Shown: piece after piece, positions 34,250 through 44,797 of the stretch
Layout: each line of letters starts with the position of its first letter
Numbering within the stretch: the stretch's first letter is position 1
Assembly: GCA_014218235.1 (NCBI GenBank)
Contig: CM024755.1
Location: 76,182,631 to 76,246,630, forward strand
Direction of reading: 5' to 3'
Source: Colocasia esculenta
Lineage: Eukaryota; Streptophyta; Magnoliopsida; Alismatales; Araceae
Length of the DNA stretch: 64,000 nucleotides
Made by a program: the position numbers and the translations under genes
Notes under the pieces: model-generated
Database searches by the model: none
Told to the model about the DNA's origin: nothing
The model's input: only the letters and a program-made list of their open reading frames with translations

Positions 34250-35930
34250 TGTTGAGCAACTACCCCTAAGAAAATAATTTATTATAACTTTGTAATTTTT
34301 TCTATGACAAAACCTTTAAAAGTCTTTCTACAAATTAATGTATCACTTATATATATCATAGAAGATAGTTTGGACAAACTCTATCTCGAAAATTTTCTAT
34401 GTCCACAGACATCACAATCCGATTGTGGACTCCGACTCCTTTAGAATTGAAAAGTTCTACACAAAATCATCTCTAAAATTTTCTAAGTCCAGACTATCCG
34501 ACTTCATACAGTAGAATACTTCAGAATCTAACTCCTCTGAATCTGACTTCCTACAGTCGGATACTTCATTTTGGACTTCAATTCTCAAATTTCAAATTCT
34601 TCTATATTCGACTTCTAAAGTCGAATTCTCTGTCTTGTTTTTGTTTAACTCCATGGAAGTCGAATTATGACTTTCGAATACATTTCTATATGGCTTGCAA
34701 AGTCGAATGATATTATCTTAATGCAACTTCTGATGAAGTCGAATTTATCCATTCCTATAATTCTATTTCCGACTCCTATAGTCGAATTACACTCTCTTCT
34801 GAATCCAACTTCACTGACAAGTCCTGTACTTGTACTTTTTCTGTGAAGATACTATTTTATCATCTTATGAAATTTTGATTGCATATCATTTTATCTTCCT
34901 TGATATGATTTCTATTAAAACCTACATTGACTGAATATTTTCTTTGTCTATCAAATTATCATTATTTAATATATTCTGACATGATAAGACATATTATACT
35001 TAAAATATTCTTCTAAAATTGTCAAATGAATATATTTGAATACATCTGTTCAAATTGATCTCTTGCTTTGTGGCAGTAGTCTGGATTTTCTTTATTTCAG
35101 AAGATATGTTGCATTTATTATTTTCAGACGCATGGCATTTGACAAAGGCTCACCTACCACTGTCAAAATTGGTCCATACCTTCTGTTTGCAAACTGTCTG
35201 TCCATCCTTTATTGGTCTGAAAAGCTATCTGTTCGAGGTTTCCATACTTTTTATTTTTCTATGACTTACCTACCTCAGAAAGTATGAAGGTACCCTATCT
35301 TTTTGTCATGTCTCTGCTGCAGGATATTTATTGAAGCACATTTTCAGCATGGAGCTTTCACAGTCCATTTAATTGGAAGTTGACCCTTTAGCTGTGAAGC
35401 TGCAAACCTCGCCCAAGAAACATTGGAAAGAAGCAAAGACAGAAGGACCTATGGATAACAAACTCAGCAAGCATCCAAAGGATCCAAGGCCTCTCCTCAA
35501 ACGGCCAGATCTCTAACAACCATTTTCAAACGGCTACATTCTTCTGAAGATTATAAAAGAGGTCAAAGTTTGAAAGTAGCAAGACACAACCAGAGAACTG
35601 AACACTTAGAGCTGTGCTAGCATTCTCTTCAATTCTCCTCTGCCTTATGCTAGCAAGAGATCTCCACAAGCCTTCTCCAAGCTGCAAGTTAGAGAGCTCC
35701 ATTCTTCAGAAAATTCTTTAGCTCTCCTTAGTCACAGAAGTCTTGCTGTTTGGGTGGCAACTGTAATTGATTATTTATTAGTCCACCCTTCCTGTTCAGA
35801 AAGGAGTTTGATTGCAATTCTTACTATTTTCTCCTTTCTAGACTAAGTGTGTTGCTCATTGTTTAAGGCAAACACACAAGTGTCTCTACTTTTTATTTTG
35901 TGTAATTGTGTGGGAAGTTTGTTCCTGCAG
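34250..35930 (+). repeat. copia4 5' LTR, first part
   Basis: The AT-rich LTR holds repeated CGACT...AGTCG dyads at 34400-34800, including a perfect 8-bp stem (34607-34625, TTCGACTT/AAGTCGAA) and CGACT-CCTAT-AGTCG near 34772. A TATAAAAG box lies near 35550 within GATTATAAAAGAGG. It continues at 50206 after LINE2. Confidence 0.78.
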
Positions 35931-35966
35931 TTTTTTTTTTTTGAATATAGCCAAACCAAGGAGGTA

Positions 35967-36003
35967 GGTAGTGGCAGCCTCACAGTGTGAGATAGCCACT
36001 ACC
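35967..36003 (-). other. LINE2 3' UTR hairpin
   Basis: A perfect 9-bp outer stem (GGTAGTGGC/GCCACTACC) surrounds an inner CTCACA-g-TGTGAG palindrome, about 25 bp from the poly(A). It is conserved with LINE1 (15036-15072). Confidence 0.75.
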
Positions 36004-36060
36004 TTCCCCAAGTGGCTAGGGGTGGATTTTCATTTATAAGTAAAGTGAGTACAAGTAAAG

Positions 36061-36805
36061 TTAGGACCTAATGGGAGGATACCCCACCTTGTCAGAATGG
36101 TAGGGTTCCTTTACAAGAGTAGGCAGATCGGTCCAAAGATCCCAAATGACAATGTGATGACAGGATTTTGCAAAGCTAGCTAGGCAGTCCGCAACTCTAT
36201 TAGCCTCCCTTGGGGTGTGGGATATTACTGCTTTCAGGTTTTGTGTCTTGGCAGCGATGTGTTGCAAGATGCAAGCAAAGTCCCATGGGTAGGCGATCTG
36301 TTTTGTGACAATCTGGAGGAGATTGAGTGAGTCTGTCTCCACCAACACCTCGGTGATTCCTTTGCTGCAACAGATGGAGAGGCCATCTCTGAGTGCCAGT
36401 GCCTCAGGTACAAGGCTTGAGTTCAAATCATGGTATGCCCGGGCAAAAGCCCAGCACATATTGCCCTCATGATCACGAAGGATTCCTCCGCCTCCCGCTT
36501 CCCCGAATGTCATCTTAAATGCCCCGTCAACATTCAGCTTTAGACATCCCGATGGGGGCGTGAGCCATGGAACGATGCTCGAAATTCTGGTTTTCAGGTT
36601 CACCTGTCCACTTTCATTCTGACGGAGAGCAGCTAGCCACAGTTGAGGGATTTTCTGAAACTTAAAGGATGTGCAGATTGCCCGAATGGAAAGCATGGAA
36701 CGATTAATGATGTGCTTGGCTGACATTTCCTTACCTAGCTATCTAGCTGCATTTCTGTTGCACCAAATCTCCCATAAAACTATCATAAAGGTGCAGCGAG
36801 TGAGA
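36061..36805 (-). pseudogene. LINE2 ORF2 C-terminal part: RNase H
   Basis: The frame leads from the copia5 junction (LTRCTFMIVLWEIWCNRN) through RNase H (LNVDGAFKMTFGEAGGGG, PEALALRDGLSICC, VETDSLNLLQIV, then TPREANRVADCLASF) to a stop near 36061. The D-E-D-D residues that LINE1 has partly lost look present. One stop lies between 36726 and the junction. Confidence 0.87.
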
Positions 36806-36810
36806 CGCCC

Positions 36811-38133
36811 TGAAGGGTTGCGGAATTCCCAATATGGTAATCTAGAAGGGGGGTTGAATAGATTACTGTCTCTTAAAAAATATTATCACGTTCTTTTTCT
36901 TAAAGCACAGATTATCAAGACAGTATCAAGATCTAAACTATGTGTAGATGATGTAGAAACCTATCTAGTGTGTGAATATGCAACGTGTCTATCAAACATC
37001 TATCGTAGAAATAATCAAACCACGAGACGCGCAGATTTACGTGGTTCGGAGTACACAACAGTGTATCCTACGTCCACGGCACACACACACACACAGAGTA
37101 AACTGCTTATGAGCGAGTTCAGTGACTACAACTCACACACACACGTGTTTTCTGATGTGCACCCACGATCAGAACAACACACACACGTGATCTCAAGCAC
37201 AAGAGACGCTTGAATCACACAGACACACACACAGTTGATGAGAATTATGAAACAGGAAGAGTTCAGAGCGTAGGAGTAAATCCTAATATGGAACTCTTCT
37301 GAGAACGTCTGGATGGAGTTCAAACTTCGACTTGAGTGCTCTGGACTGATGGAGAAGGTTGAATCCACGACGATCTATCTTCAGTACTGCAGGATCAATT
37401 GATCTTTCGGTCTCTGCACTGCAGACTTGAAGCAGAGCAGCAGCAACTTCTTTTCTCTTGGACTTGGCTTTAGGGTTTTTGGTTGTGGCTGCTTCTCTCT
37501 TAGATTCTCTTCAAAAGGATGCTTATATAGTTGTGTTTTCATGGGGAGAGTCGTGGGACTTGAAAACACAATCTTGGATATGAAGGAAGGTTTCCGTATT
37601 TGAAGATCCTCTGCATCTGTCGACAGGTTCTGAGTATCTGTCGACAGATTGATACAGATTTGCAACAGACAGACTTCAGGTTGCTCTGGTCTGTGGCATC
37701 TGTCGACAGCCGATATTCATCTGTCGACAGGCAGAGACAGTTTTGTCAAAACACAGAACTCTGGGATTTCTGTCTGCGACATCTGTCGACAGGTCTCTGA
37801 GAATCTGTCGACAGGTACTCTCAGTATTCTTCAGTCTGATCACAACTGCGGCATCTGTCGACATATGCCTTTGGGTCTGTCGACAGGTTCATGTATACTC
37901 TGTGATTGTGATCATTTTCTCATGATTTGAGAAGGCTTGGTTATATGCATTTGTACCTGCATGATAAACATGTATAGTTAGGTATAATGTAGACATAGAT
38001 AACCAAATATTGTATCATCTTAATTGACATGTATGAAACCTCAATTCAACTCATTCATCATTAAAAACATTGTTTGACTTTCATTTATCACTATGATGTG
38101 AATTTATTTAGTTTCCAGAATATGAACCCAACA
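36811..38133 (-). repeat. copia5 3' LTR
   Basis: It starts TGAAGGGTTGCGG and ends GAACCCAACA. It has U3 palindrome pairs (37617-37886), a TATATAAG box (37522-37529), and a leader with CA-rich stretches and hairpins (TTCTGAT/ATCAGAA near 37147-37171, TCAAGC/GCTTGA near 37193-37213). Confidence 0.95.
37522..37886 (-). promoter_or_regulatory. copia5 3' LTR U3: four CTGTCGACAG pairs and TATA box
   Basis: Starts are 37617/37638, 37700/37721, 37783/37805 and 37855/37877 (21, 21, 22 and 22 bp within pairs; 83, 83 and 72 between). The TATATAAG box on the minus strand is 88 bp from the nearest palindrome. One copy (37855) ends CAT in place of CAG. Confidence 0.82.
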
Positions 38134-38205
38134 TTCTCCCCCTTTTTGATGATGACAAAATTATTCAATTAATGCTCATGAACTTGAGGTTTCTTCTCCC
38201 CCTTT
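38134..38205 (-). other. copia5 polypurine tracts
   Basis: AAAAAGGGGGAGAA on the minus strand directly precedes the LTR, and a second AAAAGGGGGAGAAG tract lies at about 38193-38206. Confidence 0.8.
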
Positions 38206-38425
38206 TGACAACATCAAAATTAAAGACAACACTCACATATGTAGATTTGCACAGAACATGTGATTTCATTCATTGGAAAGGGAAGCATTCACATGACAAA
38301 AGTGTGACTGGAGTTACATGAAGTGAAAATACATAAAGAAAAGGAAATAACAAAAGACAGAAACAACATTGCTCAGACTGAAGTTAAAGTACAGGACATG
38401 ACCCACTCCTATACATCTAGAATAT

Positions 38426-39610
38426 CTAAGCAGCATCATCTTCAGGAGCTTGAGGAGGATCATGACGCTCAGTTGCAAGTCTATCAATGCGTGTGTCCAA
38501 GGTATCCATTCTTTCATGCAGCCTCTCAAAACCCTGTGTCATTTGGACTTGTAGCTGGGCTAACAAATCCCTTATGGAGGGCTGAGCAGCTTCACCAATA
38601 CCAGCATCTCCCGGAGCATCTAGTGGCTCTGACTGGGAGTCTTCATCACCTTCTTCTGCATTTTCTTCATCATCATCTTGATCGTCAGTTCCAATGAAAT
38701 CTTCATCCTCGGCAGCAGCAGGTGCCTTGCCCTTAAGTTCCCGGGTGACGACCCCATCCACTAGCTTGTAACCCATGCGTGAGGCGGCGGTGATATCAAA
38801 GCTATTACGGGAGTTGAGTGAGACACACTCACTGTCTGGAATGGCAATGCCAATAAACTTCAAAAGAGAAGTAATTTGGCAAGCAAAAGGCATGGATCTC
38901 CTGGGTTGGTAGAAACACTTGGTGATCAGGTTAAACATCAGGAGAGGAAGATTTATTGGTTCACAATGAAGGAAGAAGGTAAACAGTGATTTGTGAACAT
39001 TGGTGACGAGTTCACGACTGCCATGCTTTGGCGCAATGCAAGTGGTGAATATTTGGTGAATCATGCGGTTGAGTGGAGGGAAGGTGTTGGCATTGAGCTT
39101 AGCAATCTCCTTTGTTGTATCATAAGGTTGAAGAGTAAGAAGGGGATAGTAGACAGAGGCGTCTGGATGATGAGCAAGAATATCCGCCCCGGTGTTTGGA
39201 ATCTGGAGGGCAGTGCTAAGAAGGTTAGGAGTGATTTGAAAGGGAGTGCCCTTCACAGAGGTGTAGAACCCTTGAGCGGAGGTGGAGAGATTGTTGAAGA
39301 ACTCAGTTACGGCAGTGGGGGAGTATGCCGTATGAGCGTAGAGAAAGACTGTCCAACTCTGGGTATCAAACAGGGGTTGGAGGTTGGGAAAGAGATCGGC
39401 CAAGGAGTGGAAATCCACGAAACGTGGAGGAACAAACTTTGTGAATGTACCGTGAACCCGTTTGAGATTGAGACGGGGAGGTACGACCAACTCTGGAAGG
39501 CGATCATCCCGGTGTTTGGTCCGACGTTCATCGTGAGCCCTGGATCCTTCGCCGGGCGAGGAGGAGGCGGGACGACGACGTGAGGCCAACTTCTTCGCCT
39601 TGGTTGCCAT
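38426..39610 (-). CDS. copia5 extra ORF, 394 aa, plant-transposon-protein-like
   Basis: This intact ORF lies on the sense strand downstream of pol. It has a basic, NLS-like N terminus (KAKKLASRRRP) and then, at about residues 55-290, a globular region (FTKFVPPRFVDFHSLADLFP, FFNNLSTSAQGFYTSVKGTP, LPLLMFNLITKCF, MPFACQITSLLKFIG). This resembles the domain annotated as putative plant transposon protein that recurs as an extra ORF in plant LTR elements; I give that from memory and could not search. A strongly acidic stretch follows at residues 305-345, then a C-terminal heptad-type coiled coil (LLAQLQVQMTQGFERLHERM). No signal peptide or membrane segment is seen, so it is unlikely to be env-like. 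Function is unknown; a nuclear, multimeric protein is an inference. It has its own TATA box upstream. Confidence 0.85.
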   Translation of the reverse strand: MATKAKKLASRRRPASSSPGEGSRAHDERRTKHRDDRLPELVVPPRLNLKRVHGTFTKFVPPRFVDFHSLADLFPNLQPLFDTQSWTVFLYAHTAYSPTAVTEFFNNLSTSAQGFYTSVKGTPFQITPNLLSTALQIPNTGADILAHHPDASVYYPLLTLQPYDTTKEIAKLNANTFPPLNRMIHQIFTTCIAPKHGSRELVTNVHKSLFTFFLHCEPINLPLLMFNLITKCFYQPRRSMPFACQITSLLKFIGIAIPDSECVSLNSRNSFDITAASRMGYKLVDGVVTRELKGKAPAAAEDEDFIGTDDQDDDEENAEEGDEDSQSEPLDAPGDAGIGEAAQPSIRDLLAQLQVQMTQGFERLHERMDTLDTRIDRLATERHDPPQAPEDDAA

Positions 39611-39719
39611 GGAAACAGTGGGAAGAAGAAGAGGAAGGGATATGGAGAGGATGTAGGGTTTCCCGTCCAGAAAGGGGAGAGGATGTATGTGAGAGAGGGA
39701 AGGGATGGCTGGGGTGGTG

Positions 39720-39874
39720 TTGGATGTGGAAAGGGCCGGAGATGCCTATATAAAGGAAGAGGGGGAAGTTTAAAAGGCAATGGCCCACCAAATCTGCCCC
39801 AAACGGCGTGTCCGTTGGGCTTCCCAACAGGACAGCCGGCGTCTGTCGACAGACAGATTTGTATCTGTCGACAG
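39720..39874 (-). promoter_or_regulatory. putative internal promoter of the copia5 extra ORF
   Basis: The minus strand has CTTTATATAGGCATC with TATATAGG at 39752-39745, about 140 bp before the ATG, followed by a C/T-rich leader typical of plant mRNAs. The LTR box reads TATATAAGCATCC, matching TATATARGCATCY. One CTGTCGACAG pair (starts 39843/39865, 22 bp apart) is 91 bp from this box, close to the 88 bp in the LTR. TGGGCC motifs lie between. Confidence 0.65.
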
Positions 39875-40366
39875 ATGCTTACAGAATATGACTTTGTTGG
39901 ATTTTCGTAAGGAATTTGAAGTGGACCTCTTGAGCAGTGTTTTTTAGCAGATTACTTAAGGTGAATAGATGACGAATACATATATAGAACCTATCATATA
40001 CATGAAGATGTAAAGCCACTTCAAATATCTTAACGGTTCAAACATAATACTGAATTAGCCTTAAGCTGAAGCATGAAGAAAACACTTACGGGTATCCAAA
40101 AAGAAACACTTTTACTCTTCTTGTTGTAATTAGAGTATAGGACAACACAATCTTCAGTGGAGGTGCAAATGATCAAGGAGGGAAATATCTACATGCCAAG
40201 ACATTCAAAAACATCAATTACTCATGGGAATTATCACTCAGTGGAGGCTTCACACTATTGCATTATTGTCCTCATTTGCCCTTCATTTATGCAATGGAAA
40301 GAAAATGGTAATCAAGATAACATCTCGCCTTTGAACATGAGAGTAGACATTATTCGTGCCCGTACC

Positions 40367-40472
40367 CCCAGTTACTCAGTGAAGGTGTCCATCATACCGT
40401 TGTACAGAGTTGACGAATTAGCCTTTTGACGCGAGGGCAAACATTTGTGATGCCCACTCCCCGGTTACTCAG
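40367..40472 (-). other. CTGAGTAAC module (copia5 copy)
   Basis: On the minus strand it reads CTGAGTAACCGGGG, then GCGTCAAAA, CAACTCTGTA and a second CTGAGTAACTGGGG. The same order occurs in copia2 (12339-12450) and in copia1 (about 3931-4041). Confidence 0.65.
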
Positions 40473-40910
40473 CAAGAACTCATCATTGCTCTGCATTTTT
40501 CAAAATTATGTAGTTTTAATCTAATGGAATAAATTGTTTAGGTAGCTTTTCTCCAAGTATTGTGTTAATAACCCAAGTTTCATATACCGATTGATTATCT
40601 AGCAATTGTAAACATTAAGCTCAATGATCATAATACCCCAAAAAAAATCATGTTTGCCTATAAGTAAATAATGAAGAAGAGTTAGGTGTTAAGTTTTTGA
40701 AAATGGTGAAATGTTTCCAGAATGATTGAACCTAGACTCAACTTGAGTATTATGTAAAAATCACAAGATTGTTGAAAATTGCTTTAATATCTTATGCACA
40801 TGATGTGATCAAATATGTTATTAACATCAAATAAACACCTTAGACATTTTAAAGAAACCTGCTCAAAGAGGTTTGGATTGAATAGGCTTGGGATGCCAGG
40901 AGAAGTGTGT

Positions 40911-41182
40911 CTGTCGACAGCTAAGGGGAGCTTGTCGACAGATACACTCAGACAGAGAAATGTGTATTCAGCTAGTTCTGAGAACTGTGATATCTGTCGA
41001 CAAGCCAGGGTGAGTCTGTCGACAGCTGCACACAGACAGAGTGAAGGGTGTGCGGGAAAGGACAAAACCTGTGAGATCTGTCGACAGATGCATGGTCGAC
41101 TGTCGACAGATGCACACAGAGTTCAGAACCTGTGGTCTGTGAATGCCTATCTGTCGACAGGAAAAGAAGGAGCTGTCGACAG
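40911..41182 (-). promoter_or_regulatory. internal copy of the four-pair CTGTCGACAG array
   Basis: Starts are 40911/40932, 40994/41016, 41078/41100 and 41151/41173 (21, 22, 22 and 22 bp within pairs; 83, 84 and 73 between pairs). The LTR array has 83, 83 and 72 in the same order and orientation. The flanks are much less similar than the palindromes and their spacing. An extra GTCGAC sits inside the third pair. Confidence 0.75.
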
Positions 41183-41532
41183 ATCATTGTTGAAGGCCAG
41201 TCTACAGAAAGAAGGGAATATGAAAAGATCATTTTTTGTGAAGGAGTTAATGAACAGCAAGATTAAATGTTTTCCTTCACAATAACACCCAACTTTTGAA
41301 CTAGCTCCCCCATAATGTGTGCTCATGAAAAGACACAAAGGTGATCAATGCAATTCAATCCAAGCAAGATTAGCACACATGTATTCAGCAAAACATTCAT
41401 GGAATTGAGACTGTTTTTGGTATTATCTAAAAAAATTTTTTTTTTTTTTTTTTTTGTTAGAGTAGTTTGGCTAATGAAATGAGACTTACCCCTTTATCCA
41501 ACATGGATGTCACTTCATGGGCTCCAACTACG

Positions 41533-41622
41533 GGTACTTGGCGGAGAATGTTTTCTCACGCATAATGAAGGTTTCCAAACAAGCTGAACTTGTTTTTCCA
41601 CAAATCACCATTTGATATACCC
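41533..41622 (-). repeat. ~90-nt structured repeat (copia5 copy)
   Basis: The minus strand reads GGTATATCAAATGGTGATTT ... ATGCGTGAG ... CCGCCAAGTACC, with an internal AACAAGTT...AGCTTGTT stem. It begins about 70 nt after the pol stop. Confidence 0.72.
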
Positions 41623-41690
41623 CATAGTTGTTGCTTACGAAGGACATTCATCAAGGATTGGGGATATTTGTCACTGATTTTTACATAGGC

Positions 41691-44600
41691 CTAATTCTCT
41701 TCTAAGAGATGTGAACCTATCCTCTGCCAATGGTTTTGTAAAGATATCAGCAGTTGTTGTTCTGTTGGTATGAAGCTAATTTCCAAATTTCTATTTGCAA
41801 CCTCATCTCTCAAGAAGTGATGACGAATTTCTATATGTTTTGTCCTAGAGTGTTGGATGGGATTCTTGGATAGATTGATTGCACTAGTGTTGTCACATAG
41901 GATTGGTGTGCATCCAAGGTCAATGTCGTAGTCACACAACTGACTTTTTATCCACAACACCTGTGTTGCACAACTCCCTGCAGCAACATATTCTGCCTCT
42001 GCAGTGGAGAGTGCAACCGAATGTTGCTTCTTGGATGCCCACGAAACCATGCAACCACCAAGCATCTGACAATAGCCACTAGTGCTCTTCCTGTCAATTT
42101 TACATCCAGCATAGTCAGCATCAGAATATGAGATTAAGTTAAAGCTACTCCCTGCCGGATACCAAAGACCCATGTCATGTGTACCTGAGAGATACCTGAA
42201 TATTCTCTTAACTGCAATTTGGTGGCTTTCCTTTGGACTAGATTGATATCTAGCACAGAGGCAAACACTGAATTGTATGTCAGGTCTACTTGCAGTAAGA
42301 TAGAGGAGTGAGCCAATCATACCTCGGAAATGTTTAGCATCTACCGGTTTACCTTTCTCATCACTTTCTAGCTTAATGCTTGTGCTCATCGGTGTTGAGG
42401 CAGGTTTTGCAGTTTCAAACTGAAATCTCTTGAGAAGCTCTTTAACGTATTTTTCTTGGTTTATGAAGAAGCCATCTTCCATTTGCTTGACCTGCAGACC
42501 AAGAAAAAATTGAAGCTCCCCCATTAAGCTCATCTCAAATTCACTGTGCATATGATGTGAGAATTCTTCACAAAGTGATGGGTTAGTAGAGCCAAAAATT
42601 ATGTCGTCCACATACACTTGAACAACAATGATGTGTGTGCGAACTTTCTTTGTAAAGAGAGTTTGGTCTACTTTACCTCGTGAGTAGTTTTTGCTTACCA
42701 GAAATTGGCTTAGCCTGTCGTACCAAGCTCGGGGTGCCTGTTTCAAACCATAGAGAGCCTTGTGCAATTTGTATACATGGTTTGGTTTGTCATGAAGTTC
42801 AAAGCCAGGTGGTTGAGAGACATAGACTTCCTCTTTGATGTAGCCATTTAAGAAAGCAGTTTTAACATCCATTTGATATAGTTTGAACTTGTTTGAGCAT
42901 GCATAAGCTAACAAGATTCTGACTGCTTCTAGTCTAGCTACAGGTGCAAAAGATTCTTCAAAATCCACACCAAATTCCTGATTATACCCCTTTGCAACCA
43001 GTCTAGCCTTGTTTCTCACCACCTTTCCCTCTTCATTTAGTTTATTCCTAAAGACCCATCGTGTTCCAATTACAGAAATTTCGGGGGTTTTAGGGACTAA
43101 GCTCCAGACATTGTTTCTTTGAAATTGACCTAGCTCCTCATGCATAGCATCAATCCATGAATTTTCGTTTAAGGCTTCTTCAACATTTTTAGGCTCCACT
43201 TGAGAGACAAAGGCTAAATGATCCTGTTCAACTATTTGATGAACTTGAGACCTAGTTTGAACTGAATCATTTATGTTACCTATGACATTCTCAAGTGGAT
43301 GAGCTTTAGAGTACCTCACACTTGTTACTGTTGAAGGACCGGGTTGATCTTGCACTTCAGAAGTTTGTTCTGGAGGAGGGGTGGCTGGAGGACTTCCATG
43401 TTGTGGATCTTGTGCAGGTACTTCATGTGTTGTATCTTCAGTGTCATCTTGAAACCTGTAAGGATTAGGACTGTTAGATTTGGTTTGAGATTCATCAAAT
43501 ACAACATGTGGAGTTTCTTCCACTTTTCTGGTTTTAAGATTAAACACTCTATAAGCTCTAGAGTGTTCTGAGTATCCAAGAAAAATACCTTTGTCGCTTT
43601 TGGCTTCAAATTTGTCCAGATCAATTTTATCATTGTTATGTATGAACACCTTTGAACCAAAAACTCTGAAGTGTCCAAGGGATGGTTTCTTACCTTTCAG
43701 AAGCTCATAGGGAGTTTTCTTGAATACCGGTCTTACCATGGCTCGATTGAGAATGTAGCATGACGTGTTTACTGCTTCTGCCCAAAAGGTTCTGGAGAGT
43801 TGATTTTCGATCAGAAGCGTACGAGCCATCTCCACCAAGGTTCTATTTTTCCTCTCCACAACCCCGTTTTGTTCTGGAGTTCTTGGGGAGGAGAACAAGT
43901 GTTCTATTCCTTGGTTCCTGCAGAAATCAGTGAAGGAGTGGTTGTCAAATTCTCCCCCGTGATCAGTGCGGATGGAGCATATCTTGTGGACATTTCCATG
44001 CTCAATTTTATTGAAGAAGTCTTCAAAAACATTCAAAGCATCATTCTTATGAGCCAGAAATTTCACCCAAGTGAACCTTGAAAAGTCATCTACAATGACA
44101 AAACCATACCGTTTGCCATTGAGACTCAGTGTTCTAGTAGGTCCAAATAGGTCCATGTGCAACAGTTCATATGCTTTGGAAGTACTTACCGGTGCTTTCG
44201 ATTTGAAGGATTTCCGGGTCTGTTTTCCCTGTGCACATGCATCACAGAAATTTTCATTTTTCTTGAATGGAATTTCAGGAAGTCCACTTACAAGTTTGAG
44301 CCTCATTATCTTGTTCAAAACATTGTAACTCGCATGTCCAAGCCTACGATGCCACAATGTAAGCTCATCCTGTTTATTTGCTACAAGACATAAATCATTA
44401 TTTTCTGGATCATCCAAATCAACCATGTAGATGTTATTCATTCTTTTTCCAGAAAATTTGAGACTTCCTGTTTCCTTATCAAGGATTTGACATGAATCTG
44501 ATTCAAAAACAATTTTATGGCCTTTATCACACAATTGACTTATGCTAAGCAAATTGTGATGAAGACCATCAACTAATAGTACATTATCTATTGAGTTGGA

Positions 44601-44797
44601 GGCAAACTTACCAACCTTACCTGAGCCAATGATCTGGCCTTTGTTGTTACCTCCAAAGACAACGTGACCTCCGTCTTTTCCACGAGCAAACTGAATTTTT
44701 CTTTATCGCCCGTCATATGCCTCGAGCAGCCACTATCCAGGTACCATTTGTTTTGATTGTGTGCTGCTAGGCATTCCTGCACATGTGGATCAGACAA
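41691..44797 (-). pseudogene. copia5 pol: protease, integrase, RT, RNase H
   Basis: Protease (WYLDSGCSRHMTGDKEKF, DSG active site) lies at 44588-44797 in a separate frame. A 953-codon ORF then starts at 44552. Residues in it: GAG-pre-integrase zinc site H68, H73, C103, C106; integrase D134, D197, E233; RT D562 and Y647-VDD; RNase H D811, E852/E854, D887. YVDDIIFGS marks the SIRE/Maximus-type lineage. A missing base near 41750 shifts the end after residue ~934, so the usual DIFTKPL tail is out of frame. A frame change between protease and integrase also blocks a full polyprotein. Otherwise catalytic residues are all present. Confidence 0.93.

Larger units (their letters stand above)
39875..41690 (-). 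other. copia5 non-coding region between pol and extra ORF
   Basis: There is no credible frame. From pol outward it contains the ~90-nt structured element (41533-41622), an A/T run (41428-41456), the four-pair palindrome array (40911-41182) and the CTGAGTAAC module (40367-40472). The last three types are shared with copia1 and copia2. Confidence 0.75.

Noticed and set aside
38993..39583. 196-codon plus-strand ORF opposite the copia5 extra ORF
   Set aside because: It is antisense to the better-supported minus-strand ORF, has no recognisable domain and no promoter signal; a shadow frame of a GC-richer stretch.
41428..41456. A/T homopolymer run as the tail of another LINE or SINE
   Set aside because: No element sequence adjoins it and no target duplication is visible; probably a simple homopolymer expansion within copia5.
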